64,000 bases of DNA from Dichetophora obliterata (Eukaryota > Arthropoda > Insecta > Diptera > Sciomyzidae). Where the stretch lies: contig OY986436.1 in assembly GCA_963920525.1 (NCBI GenBank), positions 182,244,361 to 182,308,360 on the forward strand, read 5' to 3'. This document shows, one piece after another, positions 46,446 to 57,330 of the stretch; position 1 is the stretch's first letter; every line of letters starts with the position of its first letter. The position numbers were made by a program, and so were the translations under genes. The notes beneath the pieces were generated by a model, which saw only the letters and a program-made list of their open reading frames with translations, did not search any database and was not told the origin of the DNA.

Positions 46446-47104
46446 ATAATTTCACAATGATTCATTGCCATTCAAAGAAAATTTTGTTCAATTTGGTAGT
46501 CCCGTTGGACACTGAAACAAAACAAAAATGGATTACATAGTAGTAGAAGCCTACGCAGAGAAATTGACAAGCAGAGCAAAATTTTTTGTGAACAAAAAAA
46601 TTTATATTTTGCTTAGCGCATTTTAGTGCGTCACAGCAAAATTGGAAACATTTAGTTGTAGTGACTTCCCTATAACTTAATAAAAATATCTTAAAACCGA
46701 AGTTTTAAACATTAGTTGTTGTGACATTGATATAATTTAATATATACATAAAGCAACTTAGTCGCATCTAGGGTTGCCACATGGCCTGGATTCGCCTGGA
46801 TTGTCCAGTTTATTCGCCTCATGTCCAAAGTCCAGTTTTTGGGAGAATTGTCCATATAAAATTTGTACAGATATAATTTAGCTAAAAAATATGTATGTTA
46901 GAAAACGCAAAAAAATTATTGCGATTTCTTTTTTGTAAAAAAATACTTTTCTTCCCTTAAAACAATCAACACATTGAAAAGAGTTTTTGAGTGTTTTTGT
47001 AGAGAAACGTCGTAATCCGAATGCATTCAAAATCGTATGGGCTCCGTGCTTAAAAGCTTATACGAAGCAACACTGACAATCAGCTGTTCATAAATAGAAA
47101 CATT

Positions 47105-47381
47105 AGGGGTATTCACGATTCAGTGCACTTGCCTGTCCAGTTGAGGACTTGAGGACTTGTGCACTTTACAACAACAAAATACACGTTCGTCAAAAATCTG
47201 CACAAGTGCTTTTCTTCTGTAGCCTAAAACTTGAGGACTTGAGCAGTTGAGCACTTGTGTGCTTTGAAAAATTTTGACAGCTTTGAAAAATTTACAGTGT
47301 TGTGTTCACGAAAACCTAACTGCGCAACTGCACATGTCCTCAACTGCACAGGCAAGTGCACTTAATCGTGAATAACCCTAT
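47105..47381. mobile_element. MITE nested in the hAT element
   Basis: AGGGGTATTCACGATTCAGT at the left and the complement of AGGGTTATTCACGATT at the right are inverted ends, continuing with GTGCACTTGCCTGT. The internal part has GAGGACTTGAGGACTTG repeats. A possible ATT duplication flanks it. Confidence 0.75.
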
Positions 47382-47502
47382 TATTTTATTTTTGTGACAC
47401 GTTGCTGTTCTGTAAACGTGAGCACAAACGTGTAAAATAAATGAGCACAAAATTTCTAAGAACAATAATCATTTTAAAATAAAATAAATAACAAATGTTA
47501 GA

Positions 47503-47742
47503 TTGTTAGCTGTTGAAAAAGAGGAGCCTGGACTTTTAAAAAAGAGAAGGCTCACTTTATTTTCAGGCAACTGGACCAAATTGCTAGATTATACCGGTTG
47601 GCTGAAAAAGAAGGATTATACTTTTATACTGTATATAAAATATACTGTCATGTGTATATTTTGCCAAGTTGAAGTCTCAGTGAAATATGAAGGTAGCAAA
47701 GCTTTGCAGAATCGTGTCCACACAAAAAAGCATAAAAAATAA
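47503..47742 (+). pseudogene. BED-like zinc-finger ORF of a hAT element
   Basis: This 79-residue frame begins at a TTG codon with no ATG. Its second half has CIFC ... HTKKH, a C-x2-C...H-x3-H pattern preceded by a TGWLKK segment. It fits the N-terminal BED-like DNA-binding finger found in many hAT transposases. Immediately after the finger comes a stop and then the element's 3' end, so the catalytic domain has been deleted. The function as a DNA-binding finger is inference from pattern and location. Confidence 0.55.
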
Positions 47743-48133
47743 ATGTCCAGTTGAAAATGGAAAAACCCAGATTTTTTTTTTTTGTAAGTCCAGACAAATC
47801 CCATTTTGAATGTGGCAACCCTAGTCGCATATGTTACAATTACAATATACAAACTTTTTTATAGGTACTACAAAAAGAAATGTAATAATGTTAATTTAAC
47901 GTAAAAATTACTTTTTTTTCAAAACTTTATGAAACATTTTTACATCAAGTACATTTCTTTGTAACATAATATACACCATAGCTTAACTTATTTGCAACAA
48001 AACGAATGATTTGTTACAAATTACTTATTTGAAACTTTAATACAACCCATTTGTGACTAAATTTGTTTAAAAAACTGGAATACCACCGAATTGTAACATA
48101 TTTTTGTTACAAATCCAAATCTGTGTTAGCTGG

Positions 48134-48290
48134 CTTATGTTATGTTTATTCATAAATTCATAAAATAAAATATCTAATTATTTTAAGTAAAGTATTCAGT
48201 AAAGAATTTTAGAATATCTTGATGAATAAGGAATAATAAATAGAAATAGATAAATAAATAATTGTCGGAATTATCGAGATTATACTGTAT
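48134..48290 (+). mobile_element. Continuation of the LINE 3' end
   Basis: After the TIR element the sequence CTTATGTTATGTTTATTC fits the 3' end of the LINE reading frame and UTR. It is followed by an A-rich stretch. The 3' boundary is approximate. Confidence 0.5.
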
Positions 48291-49222
48291 CATATAAACA
48301 CTTCTTGAAGATTCTCTGAAGTGTGATAATAAAATCGTTCTTCTTCTTTCTCATTTCTTGTACACGCACTTCTTTTTCGTTTATTTATTTATTGTCGAAT
48401 TTTTTTTTATTCTCTTCATTTTCACTCATTCTGATAAGCGAACAAATTTTCATTTTTAGTTCTTTGAATTCTTTAAAGATTAGCATAGCTCTGCAATGTT
48501 GTTGTTATTGTAGGTGTTGTTGTTGCTGCTGGTGTTATTGTTGCTTTGATGAACAAAGTTGATGTTGGTGGTTTTGTTGATGTTGTTGGACTCTGTTGTT
48601 CTTGTTTCTTCGGATGCTGCTGTTGATTTTTCTCCGTTTTTGAGCTCTTTTTATATGCTATTGTTTGGCAACTTTCTGCTTCATCCACAGATTCTAAAGT
48701 CGCAGCATCATCACCATCGTCTTCATGGGCATGGAAAAAATGCTACCATAATTTAATCAGTCAGAGGTTTTTTTTCTGCTTTATATTTATTTTGTTACTT
48801 TTTTCCCTTTCATTATTGTTTTTTTTTTGCTGTTAAATGTTTCGCTTTAAGATGTTGTCATTTTTTTTGCTGTAGTTGTTGTTATTATTGTACTTAATTT
48901 AAAGTTTTTGTTTGAAGATTATTTTAAGTATTTGGTACGCTTTAGATTCTTTATAGTTTTATTATGAATATGGTTATTAATTGTTGTTGTTTTTGTTGTT
49001 AATATTGTTGTTTCAGTTGGTCCAAATTGTTGTTGCCGACAGCCTAGATGGTGTGTTTAAGCTTGTTTTTGGTCTTATCGCTTATTTTTAATTCTTAAAC
49101 ACCGAACCAGCACTTAAGCAGATAATGCCGAAGAAGAAGAAGCTGAGGGTGAAGACTTAGAGAAAATATTTCAGCACAAAAAGCGACACAGCACTTTAGA
49201 TCACTTTCTACGAAAAAAAAGC
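48291..49222. other. GTT/GTTGTTGTT-rich unassigned region
   Basis: Trinucleotide runs (GTTGTTGTT, GCTGCTG) at 48497-48600 and 48870-49035 explain the Ser/Thr-rich and Leu/Val-rich ORFs on both strands. No gene is recognised. Confidence 0.45.
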
Positions 49223-49420
49223 CCATTGTCCCGCTTTTACTCGGCAATTCTCGAACAATAATTGCCTTCGCCGCAAGCAGTTTGTGGATATTTCGTCGCT
49301 TCAGGGGGCAGACGAACGTCCACTTTCAACCAGAATAGCCAACCAACTGCTTACGGTCAAAGCAATTATTGCTCCGAGAATTGTTGTGTGAAAAGCGGGA
49401 CATTCCCAGTGGGCATTTTA
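49223..49420. mobile_element. Hairpin MITE of about 195 bp
   Basis: TGTCCCGCTTTT near 49228 pairs with AAAAGCGGGACA near 49392-49403. Inner matches include CAATTCTCG/CGAGAATTG, CAATAATTGC/GCAATTATTG and GCAAGCAGTT/AACTGCTTAC. Confidence 0.7.
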
Positions 49421-49690
49421 GCTTGTTTTCCGCAATTGAAGGCATGCTAGCAGTGCTTTTATTGGCGTCAATATACCTTCCATGCTCGCTGTATTGATGA
49501 GTGCTTCTGTGAAGCCTACCTTTTGAAGGTTCTGAGTCTAAAAAAATTGAAAAAAATTATAAATGATCAGAACAATTCAAAAAAATAATTGTTTTTTTGG
49601 TCCGAGTTGGGTCTCGAACCCAACCTGCTGCTGCTGCAACCTAATGGCCTGCTAGAAGCGCTTCAAAGCCCTGCTTTTTCCCACTGGGTC
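49408..49690 (-). mobile_element. CCCAGTGGG-ended element with tRNA-like segment (copy 3)
   Basis: CCCAGTGGGCATTTTAGC at the left and the complement CCCAGTGGGAAAAAGCAGGG at the right are inverted. On the minus strand GCTTCTAGCAGGCCATTAGG is followed by TTGGGTTCGAGACCCAA (near 49603-49622), a canonical T-arm with a 5-bp stem and TTCGAGA loop, matching the pol III B box. No complete tRNA cloverleaf can be closed. It is probably a tRNA-derived SINE-like sequence within inverted ends. Confidence 0.55.
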
Positions 49691-50489
49691 GTAACAAGTT
49701 TGGGGATTTTTTGGGTATACATGCTCTAACTTAAAAGCGTTGCGGTTAATGTGCTCTACATAATTTTTATGGCAACCACATTCTCGGTTTTTATGGCACA
49801 CACACTCTCACGCATACGCACGGTTAACGTACATACACAAGTTTGATAAATTTTTCACTACTTCTGCTTACATTGCTGCTTCTGCTCTGCTCTTTCCTAC
49901 CCACTTTTTTGGCCAACAAAATTTGTATTCTTACCAAATTGCTTTTTTTATCATTTTCATTGCATCAATAATAAATGCAAAATGTTTACTTTTTAAAATT
50001 ATGTGAAAAGTTGAGCATTTTAGTTGTTGCATGAAATCTTCGGCGGCACTTTTATAATGTTAGTTAGACAGAAAGCTGGAAAGAGAGAGATAGAGAGGGA
50101 GCTAAAAGTGTGTAAAAGAGACAGCGAATATTGGTGAAAATGTGAGGTAAAGCCAAGAGATATGACTTGTTATGAATTTTACGTTTCATTAATTTATGAT
50201 GCTCCAAATCTGGGTGACTCGAAGTTTTGTCTGTCGCACAGTGGGCGAAAAAGCTCATCTAACGGGAATAAATAAATAACTTCAAAATAAAAAAAGATAT
50301 CAAAATTAAATTTGCCATGGGAGTTAATGGAAGTGTTATACACGAATTTGTGAAGATATGCATTTCAAGAATTTCTTACTGTTGTTGTTGTGCGAGTTTT
50401 TCTCCTCACATTTCCTTCTTGTTTTTTCTCAAAATAATCTTTAAATATTTAGTATATTCTTTTTTACTGACATAATTTTCTATTATCTT
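49691..50489. other. Unassigned region
   Basis: AT-rich, with an AGAGAGA patch at 50080-50100. No gene is recognised. Confidence 0.4.
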
Positions 50490-50740
50490 CAATATAAGAG
50501 TTCTTCAATTTTAGAGGAATGTAAGAATTCTTCGATTTTCGAGTAATAAAATAACTCTTTAACTACAGCTTAACACCAGAATTACCGTGTAATATAAGAA
50601 CTTTTCAATTACTTAGTAATGTAAGAAATCTTAAATTTCCGAAGAATATAAGAATTCTTCAACTTTTGCGTGACTTTAGAACACTTCCATTTCCGAGTTG
50701 TATAAGAATTCTTCTATTACTGCGTTATGCAAAGAGGGAT
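50490..50740. repeat. Short degenerate tandem repeat (about 30-36 bp)
   Basis: TATAAGAATTCTTCAATTTT and variants (GTAAGAATTCTTCGATTTTC, ATATAAGAATTCTTCAACTT, TATAAGAATTCTTCTATTAC) recur seven or more times. The GAATTC core is palindromic. Confidence 0.8.
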
Positions 50741-51280
50741 ATATTACTTTTCCTATGACATGCACGAGTTAAAATTCATCGATGCAGATAATGTATAGTC
50801 ATGCAAGATTACCACTTCGTTTACCTAGTCGCTCACTTTCCTTCTAGGTGCTTGTTTCAAATGTGAACAACTCGAAGTTGTTGTTCGAATTGTTATGTAC
50901 ATTTACCGCTAAATTCTCTTCAATATTAACAAAAAATATAACAAATGGATGAACAGTACGAATAAAACGATATTGTCTTTATGATGATGAATAAATCTTT
51001 GACAACTGTCAGAGCAGCGTAGTACTCAAAATTTGAAGTTAGCTCAACTTGCGCTACTACTGCCGCTACGAGCCACAGACGTATTACGCATTCTGGGCGA
51101 TTCTGTGCTCACACTACGCACAATTTAAGATTTTTTTTTTTTGTTGATTTTTATTCATTTTGTATTTTTGTAATGTTGTTTGCATAAAAAGTAATGACAA
51201 TTTCTCAATTCGTTTCTGAGTTAAATTCTCAAATACCTTCAAATACCTTCTCAAATACCTTTAAGGCAAATTCAGGTTGG
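50741..51280. other. Unassigned region
   Basis: Nothing recognised apart from the short repeat CTCAAATACCTT at 51228-51260. Confidence 0.4.
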
Positions 51281-51329
51281 AAGAGACTTAAAAATTAACT
51301 TTTTTGTTTTCAATATTTTTAAAGCTGAG

Positions 51330-52050
51330 CCTGAAAATAACTTTTAAAAATTTAATTTTTTAAGTTAAGTCCTTAAAATTACTTTTAACTTTTATTTATA
51401 AAAATATAAGTTAAGAGTTGACTTTTACTTTTAAAAATAAAAGTTTTCCCTCACTTTTAACTCTTAAACTTAAAAGTAAAATTTAAGAGTCTCCAAAGAA
51501 TTTTATTTTCCAAAAATTTTAAAGACTTTTTAAAGTAATTTTTAAGAGTCTTTCGAGACTTTTATTTAATAAAAGTCTTAATAAAAGTCTTAAAATAAAA
51601 AACTGCGAAAAAAATCAAAATATGTTTATTTATAAATTGGTTTTAGCAACCAATTTATTGCACCGATTGATTTTGTTAATCTTGTCGACTATTGGAAAGA
51701 TTCATATTGGACAAATAATAAACATACAATATTTTTATAAAAAAAACACTTTGACAAAGACACTTATAAAAAAAAAGTCTCAAAAGACTCTTAAAATTAA
51801 CTTTTAAAAATAAAATACTTGAAAGACTTTAAAAATTATTTTTATAATTGAAAAGTCTTCAAAGACTTTAAATTGAAGAAATGTTAAAAATAACAGTTAT
51901 TAACTGAGAGTTAAAAATAAAAGTCATAAATAACTCTTATTTGATAACTCTTACTTTCGACTGTCAATAATAACTTTTATATACTAAAAGTTTGTTAACA
52001 CTCTTATTTCAGAAACTTTTTGGAAAGAAGTTATAAAAGTCTTAACCTCT
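51330..52050. repeat. Low-complexity ACTTTTAAAAGT/AAGTCTTAAA field
   Basis: Variants of ACTTTTAAAAATAAAAGTCTT recur on both strands for about 700 bp. This is absent from the homologous place in copy A, so it is a local expansion or insertion. Confidence 0.6.
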
Positions 52051-52167
52051 GTTTTAAAGTAATACATTAAGCTGATCAACGCGTTTTATTTTTCATTAGA
52101 AAGTTTTGTTCGGGTATTATTACATATATAACACGCTGATGAGAAGCACCGTTCTTATTCTATGCTA

Positions 52168-52736
52168 GTGGGTGATCCAAGACTAGGTCTCTGTTTCAAC
52201 TGGATTGTTTTGACAGCTGTTATGTGTCAAATGGCTTGTTCATATGACGTTTCTGTTCAGTATTCAATACGACTCAATCATGAATAGACTTACTCCTGAA
52301 CAACGTTTATTAATTGTGGAAACTTACTACCAAAATCAGTCTTCAGTTCTTTTTTTTTTTTTGGAAAAAATTGAGGGAAACGTTCGATGAAAACATCATC
52401 TCAAGAAATGGTTCTATTAATTGGCCACCAAGATCATGTGATGTGACGCCATTGGATTATTTTCTTTGGGGTTAAATCACTTGTTTATGTTGACAAATCC
52501 GAAACTATTGACGCAGAAAATACGTCCGCTACGAAAATACCAGAGTTGTCAAAAATTGGACCAACAGAATGGACCATTTAAGAGCTAGTCGTGGGCATTA
52601 TTTGAAAGAAATAAATTTTAAAGATTGAGCTCTAGGAACTGAACTATCAATTCAAATAAAGATTTGCATGAATACATTGATTTTTTGTGTATTTTATTTA
52701 GAAAACAAAGTAGGAAGCTCTTATTGGATCACCCTT
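52168..52736 (+). mobile_element. mariner-like element, strongly deleted, with validated TA duplication
   Basis: The ends GTGGGTGATCCAA and TTGGATCACCCTT are inverted, flanked by TA (52166-52167 and 52737-52738). The homologous hAT copy at 31188-31196 shows the uninterrupted site GCTAGTTG, confirming the boundaries. At 569 bp most of the transposase gene is missing. Confidence 0.85.
52280..52628 (+). pseudogene. mariner-like transposase ends
   Basis: ATG at 52280 begins MNRLTPEQRLLIVETYYQNQ, the N-terminal helix typical of this mariner group. A T-run marks the deletion junction at about 52350. The 3' part then gives NWPPRSCDVTPLDYFLWG with the third catalytic aspartate, a TAA soon after, and later NWTNRM and RASRG-like sequence ending KEINFKD. 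The first two catalytic aspartates are lost. It is from a different lineage from the 28.1-kb copy, as the termini differ. Confidence 0.8.
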
Positions 52737-53239
52737 TAGTTGCAGAAATAGTTGTACGATAGTCGTCAGCAGTTTGTAAGTTTTGATCACGACTGCCTTC
52801 ACCACAAAACAAAATTATTTCCTAAGTCAATTTTAAAATACATAGCTGGGTTCCCGAGGTTGCAAAATCTTCAAAAACTTTGCAAAGCCTTTGCTCCAGT
52901 GATTCACACTCATCGTCCTTACAATCTTTTTTAGCCTCAATAAAAGGTTTTCTAATTCTATATTCATATCAACTTAAATTGAAATGGTTGCATTTACATG
53001 AATATTTGTAATGTTGTAATATGTTTTATTTAAAAATCTCGGAATCCCGGAAAGAAAATACCGGGATTTAAGGGAGCTTAAATTGTCCGCGATCCCGGGA
53101 TGCAAGGTTCAAGGTGAATTGATTTTGTAATGCATTTTTCGGTCCAGGAACAAAATTTGCATTTTCTTTAAATTTTCTTCCTTATTATTTATGTTCCTTT
53201 TTGCTTGCGTCTATTAACGCAAAAGTATTCAATATTAAA

Positions 53240-54040
53240 AAAATTTGTTTGCCCTCTATGGGTATGAAAATTCTACTCCATCGCGTGACAGTTTCGTGAT
53301 AAAAATCAAAAATCCGAAACGCAGCATGAAACTGCTGCTCTATTAAAAAAATTAATAAAACTTCAAAACGCTTTCATGATAGTTTTCTGACCCTGAATTT
53401 CGGATCGCTTCAATGCCACCAACCAGCCAATATTTGCAAAAAGTAGATACTGATTTGATAGCTGCTAACGATATGTTAGCTTCTCTTATCGAGGTGCTAT
53501 GAAAATAGTGCTAAAAACCTAAGTTGATTTGTTTGCCGGGACTATAAGAGAAAAATAACTAGAAAAAACAGGAACAAAGATCCCGAAACAATCAATTTGA
53601 CTGGTTATGATAGATTCAAAATCGAAACATTCTTTGTTTTAGTTGATAGGTTAGCAATGGAATTGAGAAAAAGAAGTGAAGCATATGGACACATAACAAA
53701 ACTATTTGAAACGAAGAATAGGAACCTAGAGTAAAATCCCTTGTTGAAGTATATCCAAATTATATTCAAATGGAACTGCTTTGTGAATTACATCAATTCA
53801 TTCCGCTTATGAAACTTCAACCTGAAGAATTTTTTTCGATCTCTTGTGATAGATATCAAACTATTAATTACAGAAATAATACAACAGTTCCATGAACGTT
53901 TGTCGTCAATAACGCAACTATGTATTAAAAATGTTTTGTTGCAAACGATTAATTGTGACGAGTTGATAGAAAGTTTTACCACAGTTAAATCGAAAATAAT
54001 GTAAAAGTTAATGAAACCAAATTTTGTTTTACTTTCAAAC
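53240..54040 (+). pseudogene. ZMYM/DUF4371-like hAT transposase fragment
   Basis: Fragments in shifting frames match this hAT subgroup: SETQHETAALLKKL (about 53310-53355), TSQYLQKVDTDLIAANDMLA (about 53415-53475), and GYDRFKIETFFVLVDRLAME with LRKRSEAYGHITKLFE (about 53600-53720). A 3' part with LLITEIIQQFHERLSS and CDELIESFTTVKSKIM ends at about 54003. Several frameshifts and stops make it dead. No ends were found. Proteins of this group resemble vertebrate ZMYM1/hAT-like genes; assignment is from sequence pattern only. Confidence 0.55.
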
Positions 54041-55537
54041 ATAATTGCGTGAAAATTAATATTTTGATTATTAAAAAATCCCAGCTAAGTGCTCAGTCCT
54101 TAAGTAGGCCCCGTGTCGATTTTCGCCCCAGGCCAAGCGCGTCGGAATCGAATTTCATCTGGGGGGCAGTACAAATTGGGGGCAATACAAATGGTGGTGC
54201 AAAAAAAGTTCACCAAAATTTCTTCAAAGAAACATGGATGTGAATACACAAATTTTTTTATTTAAGTTAAAAATAAAAAAATATAAAAATATATTATATA
54301 AAAAATATTAATATTTCATTATTTTTAAAAGTTCTTCCAATTTCAATATTAGAAATCATTCTTTAAAGGATCTTTCATATGGTAATATGAAAATATAAGA
54401 TATAATGGTTGCCTTCATTTAATAGTTTTTATTACAGTATCCGAATTTTTTGCAAATTAGGATAGAATGCCACTACAATTTGAAGGTGTTTGGCCAGGCA
54501 ATTGCTTCAGCAATTAAGTTGCGCGTGGAGGTCGCTCACATTAAAGTCATCTGCATAAAGATCTAGTTTTGTTTTTAGATTTTGTTCAGAAGGCACATTT
54601 CCGTTGAAGGCTTCGATTACAGTATTACAGTATTAAGCTACATACTTAAGGGTGCTTTTAAACTGAAGTGGTGGGTTTGCAGTAGAAACTCTACATTTTG
54701 CTCTATCTTTTTGCAAACACAGAGAAAGAAAATGGTTATCCGCAAGCATGCTTATGAAGAAGAGAGAAAGAAGAGAAAAATATCTAATACAAAAATATTA
54801 TCGTTGTAAAAAAAACTGACATTTTGAATAACTTTTGAAGTTTTCTTTTTAAATTGTTTATCTGGCTAAAAAAGTGGGGCAACTTCCCCCCTTCTCACCC
54901 CCCCCTCCCCGCTTCCGACGCCAATGCCCCAGGCCCCGCTATTTGTTGATCCGGCGCTGGATGTTGATGAAGCATATGATTGTGAAGGGTTAATATGATT
55001 TTGAAGCCAGTGAAGCTGACAAAATCTGTACAATTGTTAAGATAAATATGATTAATGTGTTGTAAATTAAAAGCTCTTTAATGTTAAAAGTTATTTGTGC
55101 TGATTAGTGCTTATGTGAACAGTTTTTGCATATCTCCTACTAAGATGACTAAGTTTCGTACTTCTGATTAGATTTCCAAAATATTTTTCAGCCAAATAAA
55201 ATTTTTGAGTGTCCTCTTTTTTCATCTTAAAAACATTTTATATTAGTAAAATAAAAATGGTATTTTTCTCAAAAAAGATATGTTCACGAAAACATCCATC
55301 ACTTCTTACTTTGCCCATTTTAAAATGCAGTCTTCAGCAGAGTTGTTGGTAATTAAACTGCCTTTCCAACCCTTCAAACCTGTTTTAAATACCTTATTTT
55401 GTTCAAATTTATGACTTAATAACAGAAGCAGTTATACTTCAGGCGAACCTTACCTACTATTTGTCAAAGTGCATTAAATTTTTAATTTAAGATCATTTTT
55501 CACCGGGTTTTAGTAAACGCAACGATTTTTTGCAGTC
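54041..55537. other. Unassigned region with GC-rich blocks
   Basis: Blocks rich in GGCCCC/CCCCAGGC at about 54105-54185 and C-rich at about 54885-54960 may be the two ends of an old element. No transposase is recognised. Confidence 0.35.
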
Positions 55538-55689
55538 GCCATCTTATAGCGAAAAATCATAAAAAAGACCCACAAAAATATTTGCAATAAATTCAACACT
55601 TTTACTTTTATGTGCCATCTTATAGCGAAAAATCATAAAAAAGACCCACAAAAATATTTGCAATAAATTCAACACTTTTACTTTTATGT
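55538..55689. repeat. Perfect 76-bp tandem duplication
   Basis: The units 55538-55613 and 55614-55689 are identical as far as I can read, starting GCCATCTTATAGCG. This implies a recent duplication, or an assembly artefact. Confidence 0.95.
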
Positions 55690-56858
55690 GTAAGCAAATT
55701 TAGTTTCCTATTTCAATTTTATAATGCAATACTGAAATACCCCCTTAACAATGAATTAATATCTATGTTGCAAAACATACGAAACATAAAAAAACTTTTG
55801 CTACGAAATGCTCTGAAAACAAATGCAGCAAAACAGCAGAATCCGAAAACTGGAACAAAAAATAAACAAATTCTATTGATGACAATGATCAGCGAATTAA
55901 AAGTACAAAACTCGCACGCACACACAAAAGCACCAGCCAGCTGACATGAAGGGTCAGTGCTCGGAAATACCAAATAAAACAAGTAAATAAATCCAATCGC
56001 TACAAACAATCACACTAAAGAATATAAAATTCAATTTGAACTCATTTCTAAGACCGAAATAAACACACACAGCAACAGAAATAACAACAAGTATTATAAG
56101 TGCATACATGTAGGTATGTCGAATTATATCTACTCGAATATGAAATTAGAAATGTTTCAGTATTTTTAAAAATGTGCTTATCAGCAGCAGCAACAGCAAA
56201 TATAAAAATAAAATAAAAACAATAAAAGCAACAACAAAAAACACAGGAATCGAAATGAGCAACAACAAAAATGTGTACTAATGTAATTGAACTTGTCTGA
56301 TTAACATTTTATACAAATTTTTTTTAATAATTTTTCATGTTGTTGTTGTAGTGCTTCTTGAGCTAGTCTACTTATTTTGCAACAAGCAAATTAAAAGCTT
56401 TTAATAATAGACTCGCGCGCTTTTTGCGAAGGAGATTAAAATTTGTTTATAAATAATGAGAGAAAGGTTTGAGAAAAAAAAGAGTACAAAAAGTGTTATT
56501 GTAAATTTGATTTTTTTTATAATTTTTATTTTTTTTTTTTTATTTTAGATATTTCAATTATGTTTGCTGGGTACGATATAATAACATTACCAGTATAATT
56601 TTGTGAATTGAATTGATCAGTGAACTGAACGGGAGAAACCATTCAGGAGAGGAGGAAATTAAGGGTGTTGAACAAAAATCGTTCAGTGTGTTTCCAGAGT
56701 GTCATACGTATCCGTTTCGAATTCGAGATGGACTTGCTTCTTCGTCTATTTTATCCTAACTGATTTATGACAGATCCGTTTTCGTACAAAATTGCTCTCA
56801 AAACACGAACTGCTTTTTCCACTTTTTCGAGGTCGTCTCGGACTCGGAATGGACGTCA
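55690..56858. other. Unassigned AT-rich region
   Basis: CAACAACAA-type simple repeats at 56175-56275 and A/T runs occur. No gene is recognised. Confidence 0.4.
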
Positions 56859-57330
56859 TCTCTATACTATTTTTGTTTGTTTGTATGTATGTATGTTTGT
56901 TTTGAATAGACTCCTAAACTACTCAACGGATTTTTAAAATCTATATGAAACGATTCTTTATGTTGCTGCACTGAACATAGGCTATATTTTTTTTGTCACG
57001 CCCTCTTGTACCGCCCACGAACCAATAAAAATGCCATATATTAAACAGTTTCGGCCGAATTGGACTTAGGTTTGCATGCTAACTGTCGGCAACTGTACGA
57101 AAAATGGGTTTCCACACCCCCTTTTACCGCCCACAAATTAATAAAAATGCTATCTTTTAAACGGTTTTGGTCGTACTGGACTTAAATTTGGTAATTTACT
57201 CCGTATGCTGACTGTTAGCAATTATAATAAAAATAATTGAGAATGGTATCACTACAGCTGCGCCCACTATTCATAAATAATTATAATTCCTGAGACGTAA
57301 ATGCTTTCTTTGTTTTTTTTTTTTTTTAAT

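Larger units (their letters stand above)
46769..47823 (+). mobile_element. hAT element with 8-bp duplication, nested in the TIR element
   Basis: TAGGGTTGCCACAT and TGTGGCAACCCTA are inverted ends. The flanks GTCGCATC (46761-46768) and GTCGCATA (47824-47831) match at 7 of 8 positions. Sub-terminal GTCCAG motifs recur at both sides. It carries a short zinc-finger ORF but no catalytic core. Another MITE is inserted at 47105-47381. Confidence 0.8.
45002..48133. mobile_element. 3.1-kb TIR element inserted in the LINE, class unknown
   Basis: CCAGCTAGCACAAAA (45002) and its diverged inverted counterpart ending TGTTAGCTGG (48133) mark the ends; LINE-like sequence lies on both sides. The interior is AT-rich with GTTGCAAC/TTGTTAC motifs and a degenerate repeat, but no transposase is recognised. 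It hosts a hAT element. The target duplication could not be resolved. Confidence 0.6.
51281..53100 (-). mobile_element. hAT remnant, copy B (interrupted)
   Basis: The stretches 52057-52167 and 52737-52980 match 31080-31440 (copy A) at high identity, including the hAT C-terminal coding on the minus strand. Compared with copy A it has gained two insertions: AAGTCTTAAAA-rich low-complexity sequence at about 51330-52050, and a mariner at 52168-52736. Right-hand sequence ends near GATCCCGGGA at about 53093. Confidence 0.65.

Noticed and set aside
50490..50740. CRISPR-like array
   Set aside because: The repeats are degenerate, spacer lengths vary with no unique spacers, and the context is a eukaryotic TE region.
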